64,000 bases of DNA, taken from the NCBI RefSeq assembly GCF_000472785.1, contig NZ_AXAL01000008.1, forward strand, positions 62,001 to 126,000. Direction: 5' to 3'. A program made the position numbers and the translations under genes. This DNA is from Mesorhizobium loti CJ3sym. Lineage in GTDB: Bacteria > Pseudomonadota > Alphaproteobacteria > Rhizobiales > Rhizobiaceae. The notes beneath the pieces were generated by a model, which saw only the letters and a list, made by a program, of their open reading frames with translations, did no database searches and was not told the origin of the DNA. Positions 52,551-60,810 of this stretch are shown here, piece after piece (the first letter of the stretch is position 1; the number at the start of each line of letters is the position of its first letter).

Positions 52551-54131
52551 GTGTCGCGAGTGACAGGAAAAGCCAGGCGCCCCAACTTTCTCCTGATCAC
52601 CTGCGACCAGTGGCGCGGTGATTGCTTGTCGGCCGCCGGCCACCCCGTGGTGAAGACACCGAACGCCGACGCACTGGCCGCCGAGGGTGTGCTGTTCAAG
52701 CAGCATTATGGTGGCGCCGCACCCTGCTCGCCGGCCCGCGCGTGCCTCTACACCGGCCTCTACCAGATGAACAATCGCGTCTGCCGCAACGGCTCGCCGC
52801 TCGATGCCCGTCATGGCAACATCGCGCAGCATGCGCGCAGCACAGGCTATGACCCAACCCTGTTCGGCTACACCGACGTGTCGCTCGATCCGCGCCAACT
52901 GGCGCCTGGCGATCCAAGGCTGAAGAGCTATGAGGGCGTGCTGCCCGGATTCACGGTGCGCCAGTTGCTGCCCGAGCATCAGAAGCAATGGCTCTCCTGG
53001 CTGAAGATGCAGGGCATCGACGCCAGCGCTGGATCTCCGGACATCCACCGTGCCGTGGACGAAGAAGGCCACGCCGATGGCGTGACAGAGGCGCCGCCAA
53101 TCTATTCAAAAGACCATACGCCGACGGCTTTCATGGCGGGAGAGTTCATCCGCTGGCTGGGCGAGCAGGAACAGGCCACGCCGTGGTTTGCGCATCTGTC
53201 CTTCATCAGCCCGCACCCGCCCTTCATCGTGCCGGAACCCTACAACACACTATACGATCCGGCCGACGGCCCGGCTTTTCACCGCGCGGAGAGTTGGCGG
53301 GCCGAGGCTCAGAGCCATCCCTATCTCGCCTATGATCTCAGCCGGCGGAAACGCGCCAACTTCCGCCCCGGCACCGCAGGCAAGGTGCATGACTGGAGCG
53401 AGGATGATTTCCGCCGCCTCCGGTCGATCTATTATGGCATGATCTCGGAGGTCGACGCACAGCTTGGCCGGATATGGCAGTTGCTCAAGGCTTCAGGCGC
53501 GTGGAACGACACAATCATTGTTCTCACCTCGGACCATGCCGAGATGATGGGCGATCATTTCATGCTGGGCAAGGGTGGCTATTTCGACGGCAGCTACCAC
53601 ATCCCGCTGATCATTCGCGATCCGCGGCATCGCAAGGCTGCGGGCAGCACGGTCGATCGCTTCACCGAAGCGGTAGACATCTTGCCCACGCTTATCGACC
53701 TGCTTGGCGAGGCGCCTGAGCCGCATCTCGACGGATGCTCGCTGAAACCATTCCTGAGCGGCGGGACCCCCGCTATCTGGCGCGACGCCGCGCATTGGGA
53801 GTTCGATTTCCGCTCGATCGCGGGCGGCGAGCCCGAGCAGCATTTCGGCATTGCCTCGCGCCAATGCAACCTGGCTGTCATCCGCACCAAAAAATTCAAA
53901 TACGTGCATTTTGGCGGCGGTTTGCCGCCCTTGCTTTTCAACGTCGAGGCAGACCCCGGCGAACTGATCAACCTCGCCACCAGCCCTGCACATCTGTCCA
54001 CCCGCCTGGAATTCGCCGAGCGGCTTCTCGCCTGGCGTGCCGAACATCTCGACCAGTCACTGGCGTTGGCGGAATTGACGGAAAATGGTGTCGCCGGGCA
54101 CGTCGCCGGCCTTCCTCCTCGCCTGACATGA
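52551..54131 (+). CDS. Sulfatase-family hydrolase (arylsulfatase/phosphonate monoesterase type)
   Basis: 526 residues. Metal site FLLITCDQWRGDCLS and the formylglycine signature APCSPARACLYTG, with Cys59 as the residue converted to formylglycine. Later motifs include SFISPHPPFIVPEPY and LTSDHAEMMGDHFMLGKGGYFDGSYHIPLII, as in alkaline-phosphatase-superfamily sulfatases and phosphonate monoester hydrolases. No signal peptide, so cytosolic. GTG at 52551, or GTG at 52560 which has AAAGG at better spacing. Ends at a terminator. Confidence 0.85.
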   Translation: MSRVTGKARRPNFLLITCDQWRGDCLSAAGHPVVKTPNADALAAEGVLFKQHYGGAAPCSPARACLYTGLYQMNNRVCRNGSPLDARHGNIAQHARSTGYDPTLFGYTDVSLDPRQLAPGDPRLKSYEGVLPGFTVRQLLPEHQKQWLSWLKMQGIDASAGSPDIHRAVDEEGHADGVTEAPPIYSKDHTPTAFMAGEFIRWLGEQEQATPWFAHLSFISPHPPFIVPEPYNTLYDPADGPAFHRAESWRAEAQSHPYLAYDLSRRKRANFRPGTAGKVHDWSEDDFRRLRSIYYGMISEVDAQLGRIWQLLKASGAWNDTIIVLTSDHAEMMGDHFMLGKGGYFDGSYHIPLIIRDPRHRKAAGSTVDRFTEAVDILPTLIDLLGEAPEPHLDGCSLKPFLSGGTPAIWRDAAHWEFDFRSIAGGEPEQHFGIASRQCNLAVIRTKKFKYVHFGGGLPPLLFNVEADPGELINLATSPAHLSTRLEFAERLLAWRAEHLDQSLALAELTENGVAGHVAGLPPRLT

Positions 54132-54163
54132 AAAAACCCGCGCCGTTGTCGGCGCGGGCTTTT
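54131..54163. terminator. Intrinsic terminator between sulfatase and PRC-barrel genes
   Basis: CCCGCGCCG (54137-54145), loop TTGT, CGGCGCGGG (54150-54158), flanked by six A and CTTTT; serves both convergent genes. Confidence 0.85.
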
Positions 54164-54179
54164 CACCGGTTGAACGAAA

Positions 54180-55451
54180 TTACTGCACGATCAAACGCTG
54201 CTGGTCGCGCTTCTGCGCATAGCTGCCCTTGTCATAGGCGGTTTGCGCCTGGAGCTGCTCCTTGGTGAAGGTCGTGTAGAGATACTTCTTGCCATCCTTG
54301 TCGGTCATGAATTTGAGATTATCCAGGCCGACAGCGACTTCCTTCGCGCCAATGCCGAGGAACCCGCCGACATCGACGATCACCGCGTCGGTCTTTTTGT
54401 CAGGCGTCAGCACGACATCGCCGATCTCGCCGACCTTGGCATCATTGGCGCCATAGACGGTGGTGCCCTTCAGGTCATCGGCCCTGATTTCGCCAACCGG
54501 CATCGCGGTCAGCGTCGACTTGTCGATGGCGGCGGTCTCAGTCTGATCGGGTGCGGTCGGAGCCTCGGCCGTCTTGCCGGCCGGAGCGGTTGCTGCCGGA
54601 GCATTCGACGCGGTGGTTGCCGGCACCGGATCATAAGCCTTGCGGTTGAAGTCCGGCTGTGCCGTCAACTCTTCCTTGGTGGTCTGGGCCACCAGCCAAC
54701 GGTCGCCATTCTTCTCGGCCCACTGTGCCTTGCTGAAATCATAAGCGACATTCTTGGCGCCGAGACCAAGGAAGCCGCCGACGCCGATGACCAGGGATTC
54801 GGCCTTGCCATCCTTGGTCAGCACGATGTCGTTGACGCTGCCAATATTCTGCGCGTCATCGCCGGTGCCATTGTAGACGGTTTCGCCGATTATTTTGGTG
54901 GCGAGATTGCCATCAGCACGCTTCACCGGCTCGGCCGGAGCCGCGGCAGGCGCCTGTGCGGTATCCGTCGTCGCGGGCGCCGTCGGTGCTGCCGCGTCGG
55001 TGGATGCGGCAGGCGCCGGTGCCGAATCGTAAGGCTTGCTGTCGAACTCCGGATGCGCCGTCAGTTCGTCCTTGGTCGTCTGGGCCACCAGCCAGCGGTC
55101 GCCGTTCTTTTCGGCCCACTGCAGCTTATCGTAGTCGAAGGCGACATTCTTCGCCCCTACGCCCAGAAAGCCGCCGACGCCGATGACGACAGATTTCGCC
55201 ATACCATCCTTGTCGAAGACGACATCGCTGACCTTGCCAATGTTCTCGGCGTCGTCGCCGGTGCCGTTATAGACGGATTCACCGATGATGTTGGTGACGA
55301 TGCTGCCTTCCGTGTGCGGCACAGGAGCAGCTGCAGCCGGCTCCTCAACAGCGGGGGCTGCGGTAGGGGCTGACGTCGTCGCGCTCTGCGCGAGGGCACC
55401 GGTCGCGATCAATGTTGCGAGTGCGGTCGTGGCTAAAAGCGTGCGGATCAT
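54180..55451 (-). CDS. Exported protein with three PRC-barrel domains
   Basis: 423 residues. Signal peptide 1-21 (IRTLLATTALATLIATGALA). Three PRC-barrel units are joined by Ala/Pro/Thr linkers: about 35-130 (IIGESVYNGTGDDAENIG), 170-260 (IIGETVYNGTGDDAQNIG) and 310-400 (KGTTVYGANDAKVGEIG). Each contains a VGGFLG-GAK strand. Units 1 and 2 are near copies. Probably a periplasmic or surface stress protein. ATG at 55451 follows AGGAGATACTATC. An EcfG-type promoter lies at 55541-55565. Confidence 0.87.
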   Translation of the reverse strand: MIRTLLATTALATLIATGALAQSATTSAPTAAPAVEEPAAAAPVPHTEGSIVTNIIGESVYNGTGDDAENIGKVSDVVFDKDGMAKSVVIGVGGFLGVGAKNVAFDYDKLQWAEKNGDRWLVAQTTKDELTAHPEFDSKPYDSAPAPAASTDAAAPTAPATTDTAQAPAAAPAEPVKRADGNLATKIIGETVYNGTGDDAQNIGSVNDIVLTKDGKAESLVIGVGGFLGLGAKNVAYDFSKAQWAEKNGDRWLVAQTTKEELTAQPDFNRKAYDPVPATTASNAPAATAPAGKTAEAPTAPDQTETAAIDKSTLTAMPVGEIRADDLKGTTVYGANDAKVGEIGDVVLTPDKKTDAVIVDVGGFLGIGAKEVAVGLDNLKFMTDKDGKKYLYTTFTKEQLQAQTAYDKGSYAQKRDQQRLIVQ

Positions 55452-55540
55452 GATAGTATCTCCTAATGCGTGATTCATGCGCGCCGCGCTCGATTTGACC
55501 GTCACTGGGACGGCCGGCACGGCATTCTCTACGGGTTCAC

Positions 55541-55565
55541 AACGTCGTGATCATGCTGTTGTTCC
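55541..55565 (-). promoter_or_regulatory. EcfG-type promoter of the PRC-barrel gene
   Basis: Minus strand: GGAAC (55565-55561), 16 nt, CGTT (55544-55541), 90 nt before the start codon. Matches the alphaproteobacterial general stress sigma consensus. Confidence 0.7.
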
Positions 55566-55632
55566 GACAAAAATGGCTGTCCAAAAACACGCGATGGTTG
55601 CGTAACACCCGCTGAATCGCGCGCCTTGCAAC

Positions 55633-55657
55633 GGAACCTTTCCTGCATCGCTACGTT
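55633..55657 (+). promoter_or_regulatory. EcfG-type promoter of the diacylglycerol kinase gene
   Basis: GGAAC (55633-55637), 16 nt, CGTT (55654-55657), 56 nt before ATG 55714. Divergent to the PRC-barrel promoter. Confidence 0.7.
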
Positions 55658-55713
55658 TCAGCCTGAGGCTGGGTTCGCCCCGGCCCGTTTTGGCTGACAT
55701 AGCGGAGTGGGGC

Positions 55714-56634
55714 ATGAAATTTGCGGCGGTGCTGAACCGGGACGGCGGCACCTTGCGCACCACAGACCTCACCGCTTTTTCGGACAGGATGCGTCAGACG
55801 CTGGAAGCGGCAGGCCACTCATTGACCATCGATGTGGTTGCCGGCAAGGATGTGGTGGAAACCCTCGACAGTGCTGCCTCGCGCCTTGCCGTCGATGTCG
55901 TGTTGGCCGGTGGGGGTGACGGAACCATTTCAGCGGCGGCCGCAAGGCTGATGGGCAAGAAAAAGGCGCTTGCCATTTTGCCGGCCGGCACCATGAACCT
56001 CTTCGCGCGAGGCCTCGGCATTCCGCAGTCGCTCGATGCCGCGTTGAATTCCTTCGCCGATGGCGAGATCATCGCGGTCGACATGGCCACGGCCAACGGC
56101 CGGCCCTTCATCCACCAGTTTTCGATCGGCATGCATGCCAGGATGGTGCAGCTGCGCCAGAAGATGGAATTCGGTTCGCGCCTGGGAAAGATCGGCGCTT
56201 CGGCCAAGGCCGCATGGGAAACGATCAACAATCCGCCGGCGATGAACGTCACACTGGGGATCAGGGAGGCCGAGATGACGGCGCGCATCACGGCCATCGG
56301 CGTGACCAATAATCTGTTCGGCGAGGGCCATCTGCCTTATGCGGACAACCCGGCGGGCGGCGTGCTTGGCATCTATGTCACGGTGGCGCAGCAACGGACC
56401 GAACTGATGAAATTCCTCTTCAACATCGCGCGTGGCAAATGGCGCGACAATGAACATGTCGAAATCCATCAATCGGATCGGACGATCCTGAAAATCCACT
56501 CCGGCAGCAGGAAGTTCCGCGCCGTCATGGATGGCGAGTTGGTCAGGCTCGAGCGGGAGACGACGATCGAAATCCGGCCTGGCGCGCTGAATGTCCTGGT
56601 GCCCGCCAGAGTTGCGGAGGCAAAGGCTGCCTGA
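55714..56634 (+). CDS. Diacylglycerol kinase-family lipid kinase
   Basis: 306 residues of the DagK/YegS family. Nucleotide loop VVLAGGGDGTISAAAARLMG, then LAILPAGTMNLFARGLGIP; the C-terminal beta domain has ITAIGVTNNLFGEGHLPYADNPAGG and AVMDGELVR. Phosphorylates diacylglycerol or a related lipid, or could act on sphingoid-type substrates. ATG at 55714 has GGAG/GGGG upstream; earlier frame codons lack support. Preceded by an EcfG-type promoter, so probably stress-induced membrane lipid adjustment. Confidence 0.87.
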   Translation: MKFAAVLNRDGGTLRTTDLTAFSDRMRQTLEAAGHSLTIDVVAGKDVVETLDSAASRLAVDVVLAGGGDGTISAAAARLMGKKKALAILPAGTMNLFARGLGIPQSLDAALNSFADGEIIAVDMATANGRPFIHQFSIGMHARMVQLRQKMEFGSRLGKIGASAKAAWETINNPPAMNVTLGIREAEMTARITAIGVTNNLFGEGHLPYADNPAGGVLGIYVTVAQQRTELMKFLFNIARGKWRDNEHVEIHQSDRTILKIHSGSRKFRAVMDGELVRLERETTIEIRPGALNVLVPARVAEAKAA

Positions 56635-56663
56635 TGCAATCTCGAACGATGATGGCCGAAACT

Positions 56664-56837
56664 CTAGCCACCCGGCGCACTTCCTTGCTCTGTCGCCGGT
56701 GTCTTGACCATCTGACCATAGATTTCAGCGATGCCCCAGGCCGCGATAGCCAGAAGCAGCGAGGCGATCAGGATGCGCAGGCGATGCCAGCCCCACCGCC
56801 CCTGCCGCGCTTTGTCCTGCGGAATGATCTTGGTCAT
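56664..56837 (-). CDS. Small single-pass membrane protein (57 aa)
   Basis: MTKIIPQDKARQGRWGWHRL, then a transmembrane helix RILIASLLLAIAAWGIAEIYG and a short polar tail ending SAPGG. AAGGACAGGCC precedes the ATG at 56837. The nearest promoter-like sequence is an EcfG-type site 58 nt upstream. No family name known to me. It is supported by ribosome-binding site, promoter and membrane-protein composition together. Confidence 0.65.
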   Translation of the reverse strand: MTKIIPQDKARQGRWGWHRLRILIASLLLAIAAWGIAEIYGQMVKTPATEQGSAPGG

Positions 56838-56894
56838 GGCCTGTCCTTGTTTCGTTTTGCGTCTGTTGGCGCACGCGGCAGATCACGGTCGGGT

Positions 56895-56919
56895 AACGGT
56901 TCCTCGCTAGGATGGTTCC
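56895..56919 (-). promoter_or_regulatory. EcfG-type promoter of the 57-aa membrane protein gene
   Basis: Minus strand: GGAAC (56919-56915), 16 nt, CGTT (56898-56895). Confidence 0.65.
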
Positions 56920-56992
56920 GGGCGAGCCGACCGGCGGCAGCCTCGCGAAGCGGCAAGACGGCAAAGGCCGGCAGGGACATTGGGGCACTGGG

Positions 56993-58525
56993 GTGAATAG
57001 CAAGGCGGACATAGGGGGCAGCCTGCCGGCTGAAGTGGCCCTTGCGGTCAATGGCAAGGACCGGCTGGCCGTGCTGCACGGGCTGGAGATGCTGGATACG
57101 GCGGCCGACCCGGACTTCGACCGCATCAGCAGCCTCGCCGCCACGGTGATGCAGGCACCGATCGCCCTGGTCACGCTCGTCGATCTCGAGCGGCAATGGT
57201 TCAAATCCTGTGTTGGCCTAGACGAGACCGAGACCGCGACCGACATCTCCTTTTGCGCCCACGCCATCGCCGCCGGCGACGAGCCCATGGTGGTGACGGA
57301 CGCAACGACGGACCCGCGCTTCAAAGCCAACCCGCTGGTCACCGGCAAGCATCATGTGCGTTTCTATGCCGGCGCGCCGATGGTCGTGGCAGGCGCGAGG
57401 ATCGGCACGCTGTGCGTGCTCGACCGCGAGCCGCACGCCTTTCCGTCGCAGACCGAGCTCGACCAGTTGAAGACACTCGCCAGCCTTGCCGCCAGCCTGT
57501 TCACCCTGAAGGACGCGACCCGCAGCGGCGCTATCGCCGAGGCAGCACTGGCCCGCGAGGAAAAACGGCGCGCCATTGCGCTCGACGCGGCCTCGCTCGC
57601 CAGTTGGGCATGGGATATTCGCACCGACATCATCGAATGCGATGTCCGGCTGTCGGAACTGTTCAACCTGCCGCGCTCGACCCGGCTTCGGGCGCGCGAC
57701 ATCCTGGGCGCCATCGATCCGCGCGACGTCTACCAGACCGAAACCCGCTTTCGCGATGCCCTGTCCGGCAGTGACGACTATTTCGGCGAATACCGGGTGA
57801 AAGGCTTTCATCCGCAGCGCTGGATAGCCACGCGCGGCCGCGTCATCGAGCGCGATGGCGAGGGCAAGCCGACACTGATCTTCGGCGTCAACTACGACAT
57901 TTCCGAGCGCAAGCTCGGCGACGAGCGGCAACGGCTTCTGCTGCGCGAGCTCAACCACCGCGTCAAGAACACGCTGGCGACCGTCCAGGCGCTGGCGACG
58001 CAAACCGTGCGTCATGCCCGTCAGCCGAGCGAATTCCTCGAGGCTTTCGGCGCCCGGCTTCAGGCCCTTGGCATCGCCCACAATCTCCTGTCCGACCGCG
58101 AGTGGCGCGGCATCGGCATCCGCGAACTCGTCCAGATCGAGATCAGGCCCTTTGACGCCGCCGACCAGCCGCGCATCACAATCTCCGGCGCCGACCTTTT
58201 GCTGTCGCCCGACCAGGCCGTCGGCCTTGGACTTATCCTGCACGAGCTGGCCAGCAACGCGCTGCAATATGGATCGTTGTCGGTTGCATCGGGCAAGGTT
58301 GATCTCGACTGGAAGGCACAAGGCAAGAAGGACGGCCGGCGCCTGGTGCTCACCTGGCGCGAGAGCGGCGGCCCGGAAGTCGCCCCGCCCGAGCGGCACG
58401 GCTTCGGCTCGATCCTCATCCGCCGCAGCCTGGCCAAGGTCATCTCAAGCGAGGTGACCCATGAATTCCGGCCGGAAGGCGTCTTCGCCGAGATATCGAT
58501 GCCGCTGGAAGATCTGTCGAAATGA
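56993..58525 (+). CDS. GAF-PAS sensor histidine kinase, HWE family
   Basis: About 510 residues, no membrane segment. GAF domain about 30-170 (APIALVTLVDLERQWFKSCVGLD, FYAGAPMVVAGARIGTLCVLD), PAS about 185-310 (DAASLASWAWDIRTDIIECD), then the HWE/HisKA_2 dimerisation domain with phospho-His in LLLRELNHRVKNTLATVQALA and an ATPase domain (LGLILHELASNALQYGSL, GFGSILIRRSL). HWE kinases phosphorylate PhyR in related bacteria. GTG at 56993 is used; the frame opens at 56912. No EcfG-type promoter was seen for it. Confidence 0.87.
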   Translation: MNSKADIGGSLPAEVALAVNGKDRLAVLHGLEMLDTAADPDFDRISSLAATVMQAPIALVTLVDLERQWFKSCVGLDETETATDISFCAHAIAAGDEPMVVTDATTDPRFKANPLVTGKHHVRFYAGAPMVVAGARIGTLCVLDREPHAFPSQTELDQLKTLASLAASLFTLKDATRSGAIAEAALAREEKRRAIALDAASLASWAWDIRTDIIECDVRLSELFNLPRSTRLRARDILGAIDPRDVYQTETRFRDALSGSDDYFGEYRVKGFHPQRWIATRGRVIERDGEGKPTLIFGVNYDISERKLGDERQRLLLRELNHRVKNTLATVQALATQTVRHARQPSEFLEAFGARLQALGIAHNLLSDREWRGIGIRELVQIEIRPFDAADQPRITISGADLLLSPDQAVGLGLILHELASNALQYGSLSVASGKVDLDWKAQGKKDGRRLVLTWRESGGPEVAPPERHGFGSILIRRSLAKVISSEVTHEFRPEGVFAEISMPLEDLSK

Positions 58526-58547
58526 CCCGAAAGCGGGCCTTGCGGAC

Positions 58548-59012
58548 TCACTTCCTACTGTCGACATCCGTATCTTCGCTGCCCGGTTTCACGTTCTCGC
58601 GGTAGATGGCATAAGCCGCAAGCGCGGCAACCGGCCCGAGTATGACACCCAATCCGGTTTTGCCCTTCAGGAGGGTCGGCAGCACCGCGAGTGCCGCGGT
58701 AATGCCGATCGCCGTCATGTCGGACTTGCGTCGTTCTGCACGACGCCTGGCCCGCGAGCCGGCCGATATCTGGTAAATCAACAGGATCAGGCCCGCGAGA
58801 ACCAGAAACCCGATGCCAAAACCCAGAGCCGCGGCAAACGACCCATAGCGAAAAGCGGTCCAGATGTAGGCAGCGCCAATGAGGAAGCCGAGACCGCACA
58901 GCGCGGCGATTGTCGCCAGCACATAGATGATGGCCGCCGAGCGCGCGCGGCGCATGGCGGCCAGAGTCTCGCCCGAAGCGAGGCCTGATATCAGGGACGC
59001 GAACATTCCCAT
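58548..59012 (-). CDS. Membrane protein, phage-holin-superfamily/DUF1469-like
   Basis: 154 residues. Two strong helices (AAIIYVLATIAALCGLGFLIGAAYIW and AALGFGIGFLVLAGLILLIYQIS), a basic loop (RARRRAERRKS), then a weaker pair (ALAVLPTLL, GPVAALAAYAIY). Resembles the holin-superfamily proteins found beside DUF883 genes in stress loci. Starts 11 nt after the DUF883 gene stop, same operon. Family call tentative. Confidence 0.65.
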   Translation of the reverse strand: MGMFASLISGLASGETLAAMRRARSAAIIYVLATIAALCGLGFLIGAAYIWTAFRYGSFAAALGFGIGFLVLAGLILLIYQISAGSRARRRAERRKSDMTAIGITAALAVLPTLLKGKTGLGVILGPVAALAAYAIYRENVKPGSEDTDVDSRK

Positions 59013-59023
59013 GGATTTGCGGA

Positions 59024-59350
59024 CTAGCGACGCGCGAGCAGCGCGAAGAGGAAGCCGACGCCGGCGGCGATCGCCAGCGATGTCACCGGCTTTTCGCGGA
59101 CATTTGCCAGCAACTGTGCTTCGATGTCTTTGGCACTGCCGCGAAGGCTGTCAAACGCAGCCTCGCCCTGCGCCCGCAATTGCTCGACGCCCTCTGTGGC
59201 CGCGCGGCGGGCAGTGCCATAGCCATGTTCACCGGTCTTGGCCAACTGCTTGGTGAGCTTGTCGATATCGGCCTTCAATTGCCGGATGTCGGCCTCGAGG
59301 TCCGAATTCGCCCGCGCTTCGTTGGCGGCTTTTCCTGCGGCGGTTGCCAT
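59024..59350 (-). CDS. DUF883 (ElaB/YqjD-like) membrane-anchored protein
   Basis: 108 residues: a long charged amphipathic helix (about 15-85; SDLEADIRQLKADIDKLTKQL) and a C-terminal anchor TSLAIAAGVGFLFALLARR, the ElaB/YqjD pattern. In E. coli such proteins tether stationary-phase ribosomes to the membrane. An EcfG-type promoter lies 31 nt upstream, so stress induction is likely. Confidence 0.85.
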   Translation of the reverse strand: MATAAGKAANEARANSDLEADIRQLKADIDKLTKQLAKTGEHGYGTARRAATEGVEQLRAQGEAAFDSLRGSAKDIEAQLLANVREKPVTSLAIAAGVGFLFALLARR

Positions 59351-59380
59351 TGCTTAACTCCTTGTGATTGCTCGATTTCA

Positions 59381-59405
59381 AACGCGCCGTGCGTCTCAAG
59401 GTTCC
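59381..59405 (-). promoter_or_regulatory. EcfG-type promoter of the DUF883/holin-like operon
   Basis: Minus strand: GGAAC (59405-59401), 16 nt, CGTT (59384-59381). Confidence 0.7.
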
Positions 59406-59476
59406 GGCATAGGAACAAACTAGCCGAAAACGCGCGCGCACGCACCAATCACCAATCCATGGCGAAAGGCGCTTGG

Positions 59477-60238
59477 TCAGATCAGTGGCCGACGCCCCTC
59501 GCCCAGCCCTTCCCAGCCAGCGAGATGCTTGAGCCCTTCCGTATCGACGACCTCGCAGCCACCGTCGCGCCAGAGTATCAGCTTGCGGTCCATGAGCTTG
59601 CGGATCGTCTTGTTGGTGTGAACCAGCGACAGGCCAAGCGTGTCGGCGATATGCTGTTGCGTGATCGGTATCTGTATAGATTGCTTCCCGTTCAGCCCGA
59701 CAACCTTGGCACGGCTGGCTATGAAAGCAATCAGATAGGCGGCGCGCTCGATCGCGCTGCGTCGGCCGACACTGAGCAGGTTCTCGTCCAGCATGCGTTC
59801 TTCACGCGATGCGATCCAGGTGATGTCGTAGCCGAGGCCTGGATGGCTGCGGTAGAGCTCATGCAGATTGTCGCGCTCGAAGACGCAAAGCAGCATTGGC
59901 GACAGGGCCTCCACGGAATGCTGCATTTCCCCCATGACACTGCCTTGCAGTCCGATAAGATCGCCGGGCATCAGGTAATTGAGGATCTGTCGGCGACCAT
60001 CTGGCAACAGCTTGTAGCGGAACGCCCAGCCGGACAGCACCGTGTAAAGGTGGGCGCTATGGCTTCCTTCCACGAGGACCGTTGCGCCCTTGTCGACCGC
60101 GAGTTCGCCCTTCTTGAACCTACTGATGAAAGCCAGTTCCTCTTTCTCGAACTCCCGGAAAACCGGCAAGGGCCGCAACGGACAATTCTCGCAAGGATAC
60201 TGGCGACCCGAAAAAGCGCGCCCATTCTGCCCTGGCAT
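59477..60238 (-). CDS. Crp/Fnr-family transcriptional regulator
   Basis: 253 residues. Cyclic-nucleotide-binding-like fold about 30-150 (VLVEGSHSAHLYTVLSGWAFRYKLLPDGRRQILNYLMPGDLIGL) and a Crp helix-turn-helix (ITQQHIADTLGLSLVHTNKTIRKLM). Only a CxxC pair is present near the N-terminus (CENCPLRP), not the four cysteines of FNR, so a normal [4Fe-4S] oxygen switch is doubtful. An EcfG-type promoter precedes it, making it a probable second-tier regulator of the stress response. Confidence 0.85.
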   Translation of the reverse strand: MPGQNGRAFSGRQYPCENCPLRPLPVFREFEKEELAFISRFKKGELAVDKGATVLVEGSHSAHLYTVLSGWAFRYKLLPDGRRQILNYLMPGDLIGLQGSVMGEMQHSVEALSPMLLCVFERDNLHELYRSHPGLGYDITWIASREERMLDENLLSVGRRSAIERAAYLIAFIASRAKVVGLNGKQSIQIPITQQHIADTLGLSLVHTNKTIRKLMDRKLILWRDGGCEVVDTEGLKHLAGWEGLGEGRRPLI

Positions 60239-60281
60239 TTCGACCCCTCTTCGAAGGCCTGCCGGTCAGCAGGTCCATTTA

Positions 60282-60306
60282 AACGTTTTGCCGGGATCGG
60301 AGTTCC
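60282..60306 (-). promoter_or_regulatory. EcfG-type promoter of the Crp-family gene
   Basis: Minus strand: GGAAC (60306-60302), 16 nt, CGTT (60285-60282), 44 nt before the start. Confidence 0.7.
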
Positions 60307-60386
60307 GGGTTGAAGGCATGTCTTTTTTAAATGACAACACTCGCAATAGCGATCATGACTCCGGGCGTTTCAAGGAGCCTTGACCT

Positions 60387-60767
60387 GTGCCCACATTGCT
60401 TGACGGATTGCGGATTCTAGTCCTGGAGGACGAATTCCTCATTGCCATGGATGTCGAGCAGCTTTGCCGTGACCATGGTGCACAAGAGGTGGTGATCGCC
60501 CGCGACCTGACAGAGATCGACGACCAAAAAGTCGCAACGCAATTCGACGCCGCCATCGTCGATCTGATGCTGGGCGGCACCTCGACGCTGGAATTCGCCG
60601 CCGGCTTGCGGGAAACAGGCATGCCCTTCGTGTTTGCCTCGGGCTATTCGGATGCCGACGAGATCAGGACATCCTTTCCCGGGGTGAGGCTGGTGACCAA
60701 GCCGTATTCAGGGGAAGATCTGGTCGAGGCGGTGGCAGCGGCCTACGGACGCGGCTCTCCTGGGTGA
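60387..60767 (+). CDS. Single-domain response regulator (FAT GUY-like)
   Basis: 126 residues, receiver only: acidic pair Glu14-Asp15 (VLEDEFLIAMDVE), phosphoacceptor Asp59 (AAIVDLMLGG), Lys105 (VTKPYSGEDL). The segment MPFVFASGYSD resembles the FATGxY-type motif of single-domain regulators that tune PhyR phosphorylation (SdrG, MrrA). GTG at 60387 follows AAGGAGCCTTGACCT. Neighbours nepR-ecfG, phyR and two HWE kinases support a role in that phosphorelay. Confidence 0.85.
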   Translation: MPTLLDGLRILVLEDEFLIAMDVEQLCRDHGAQEVVIARDLTEIDDQKVATQFDAAIVDLMLGGTSTLEFAAGLRETGMPFVFASGYSDADEIRTSFPGVRLVTKPYSGEDLVEAVAAAYGRGSPG

Positions 60768-60810
60768 ACCGACACGGCCGCGCCCGGACTCCGTTATCCG
60801 AGCTCTAACG

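Noticed and set aside
59477..60238. FNR/FixK-type oxygen sensor
   Set aside because: Only two closely spaced N-terminal cysteines; the four-cysteine pattern of FNR/FnrN is absent.
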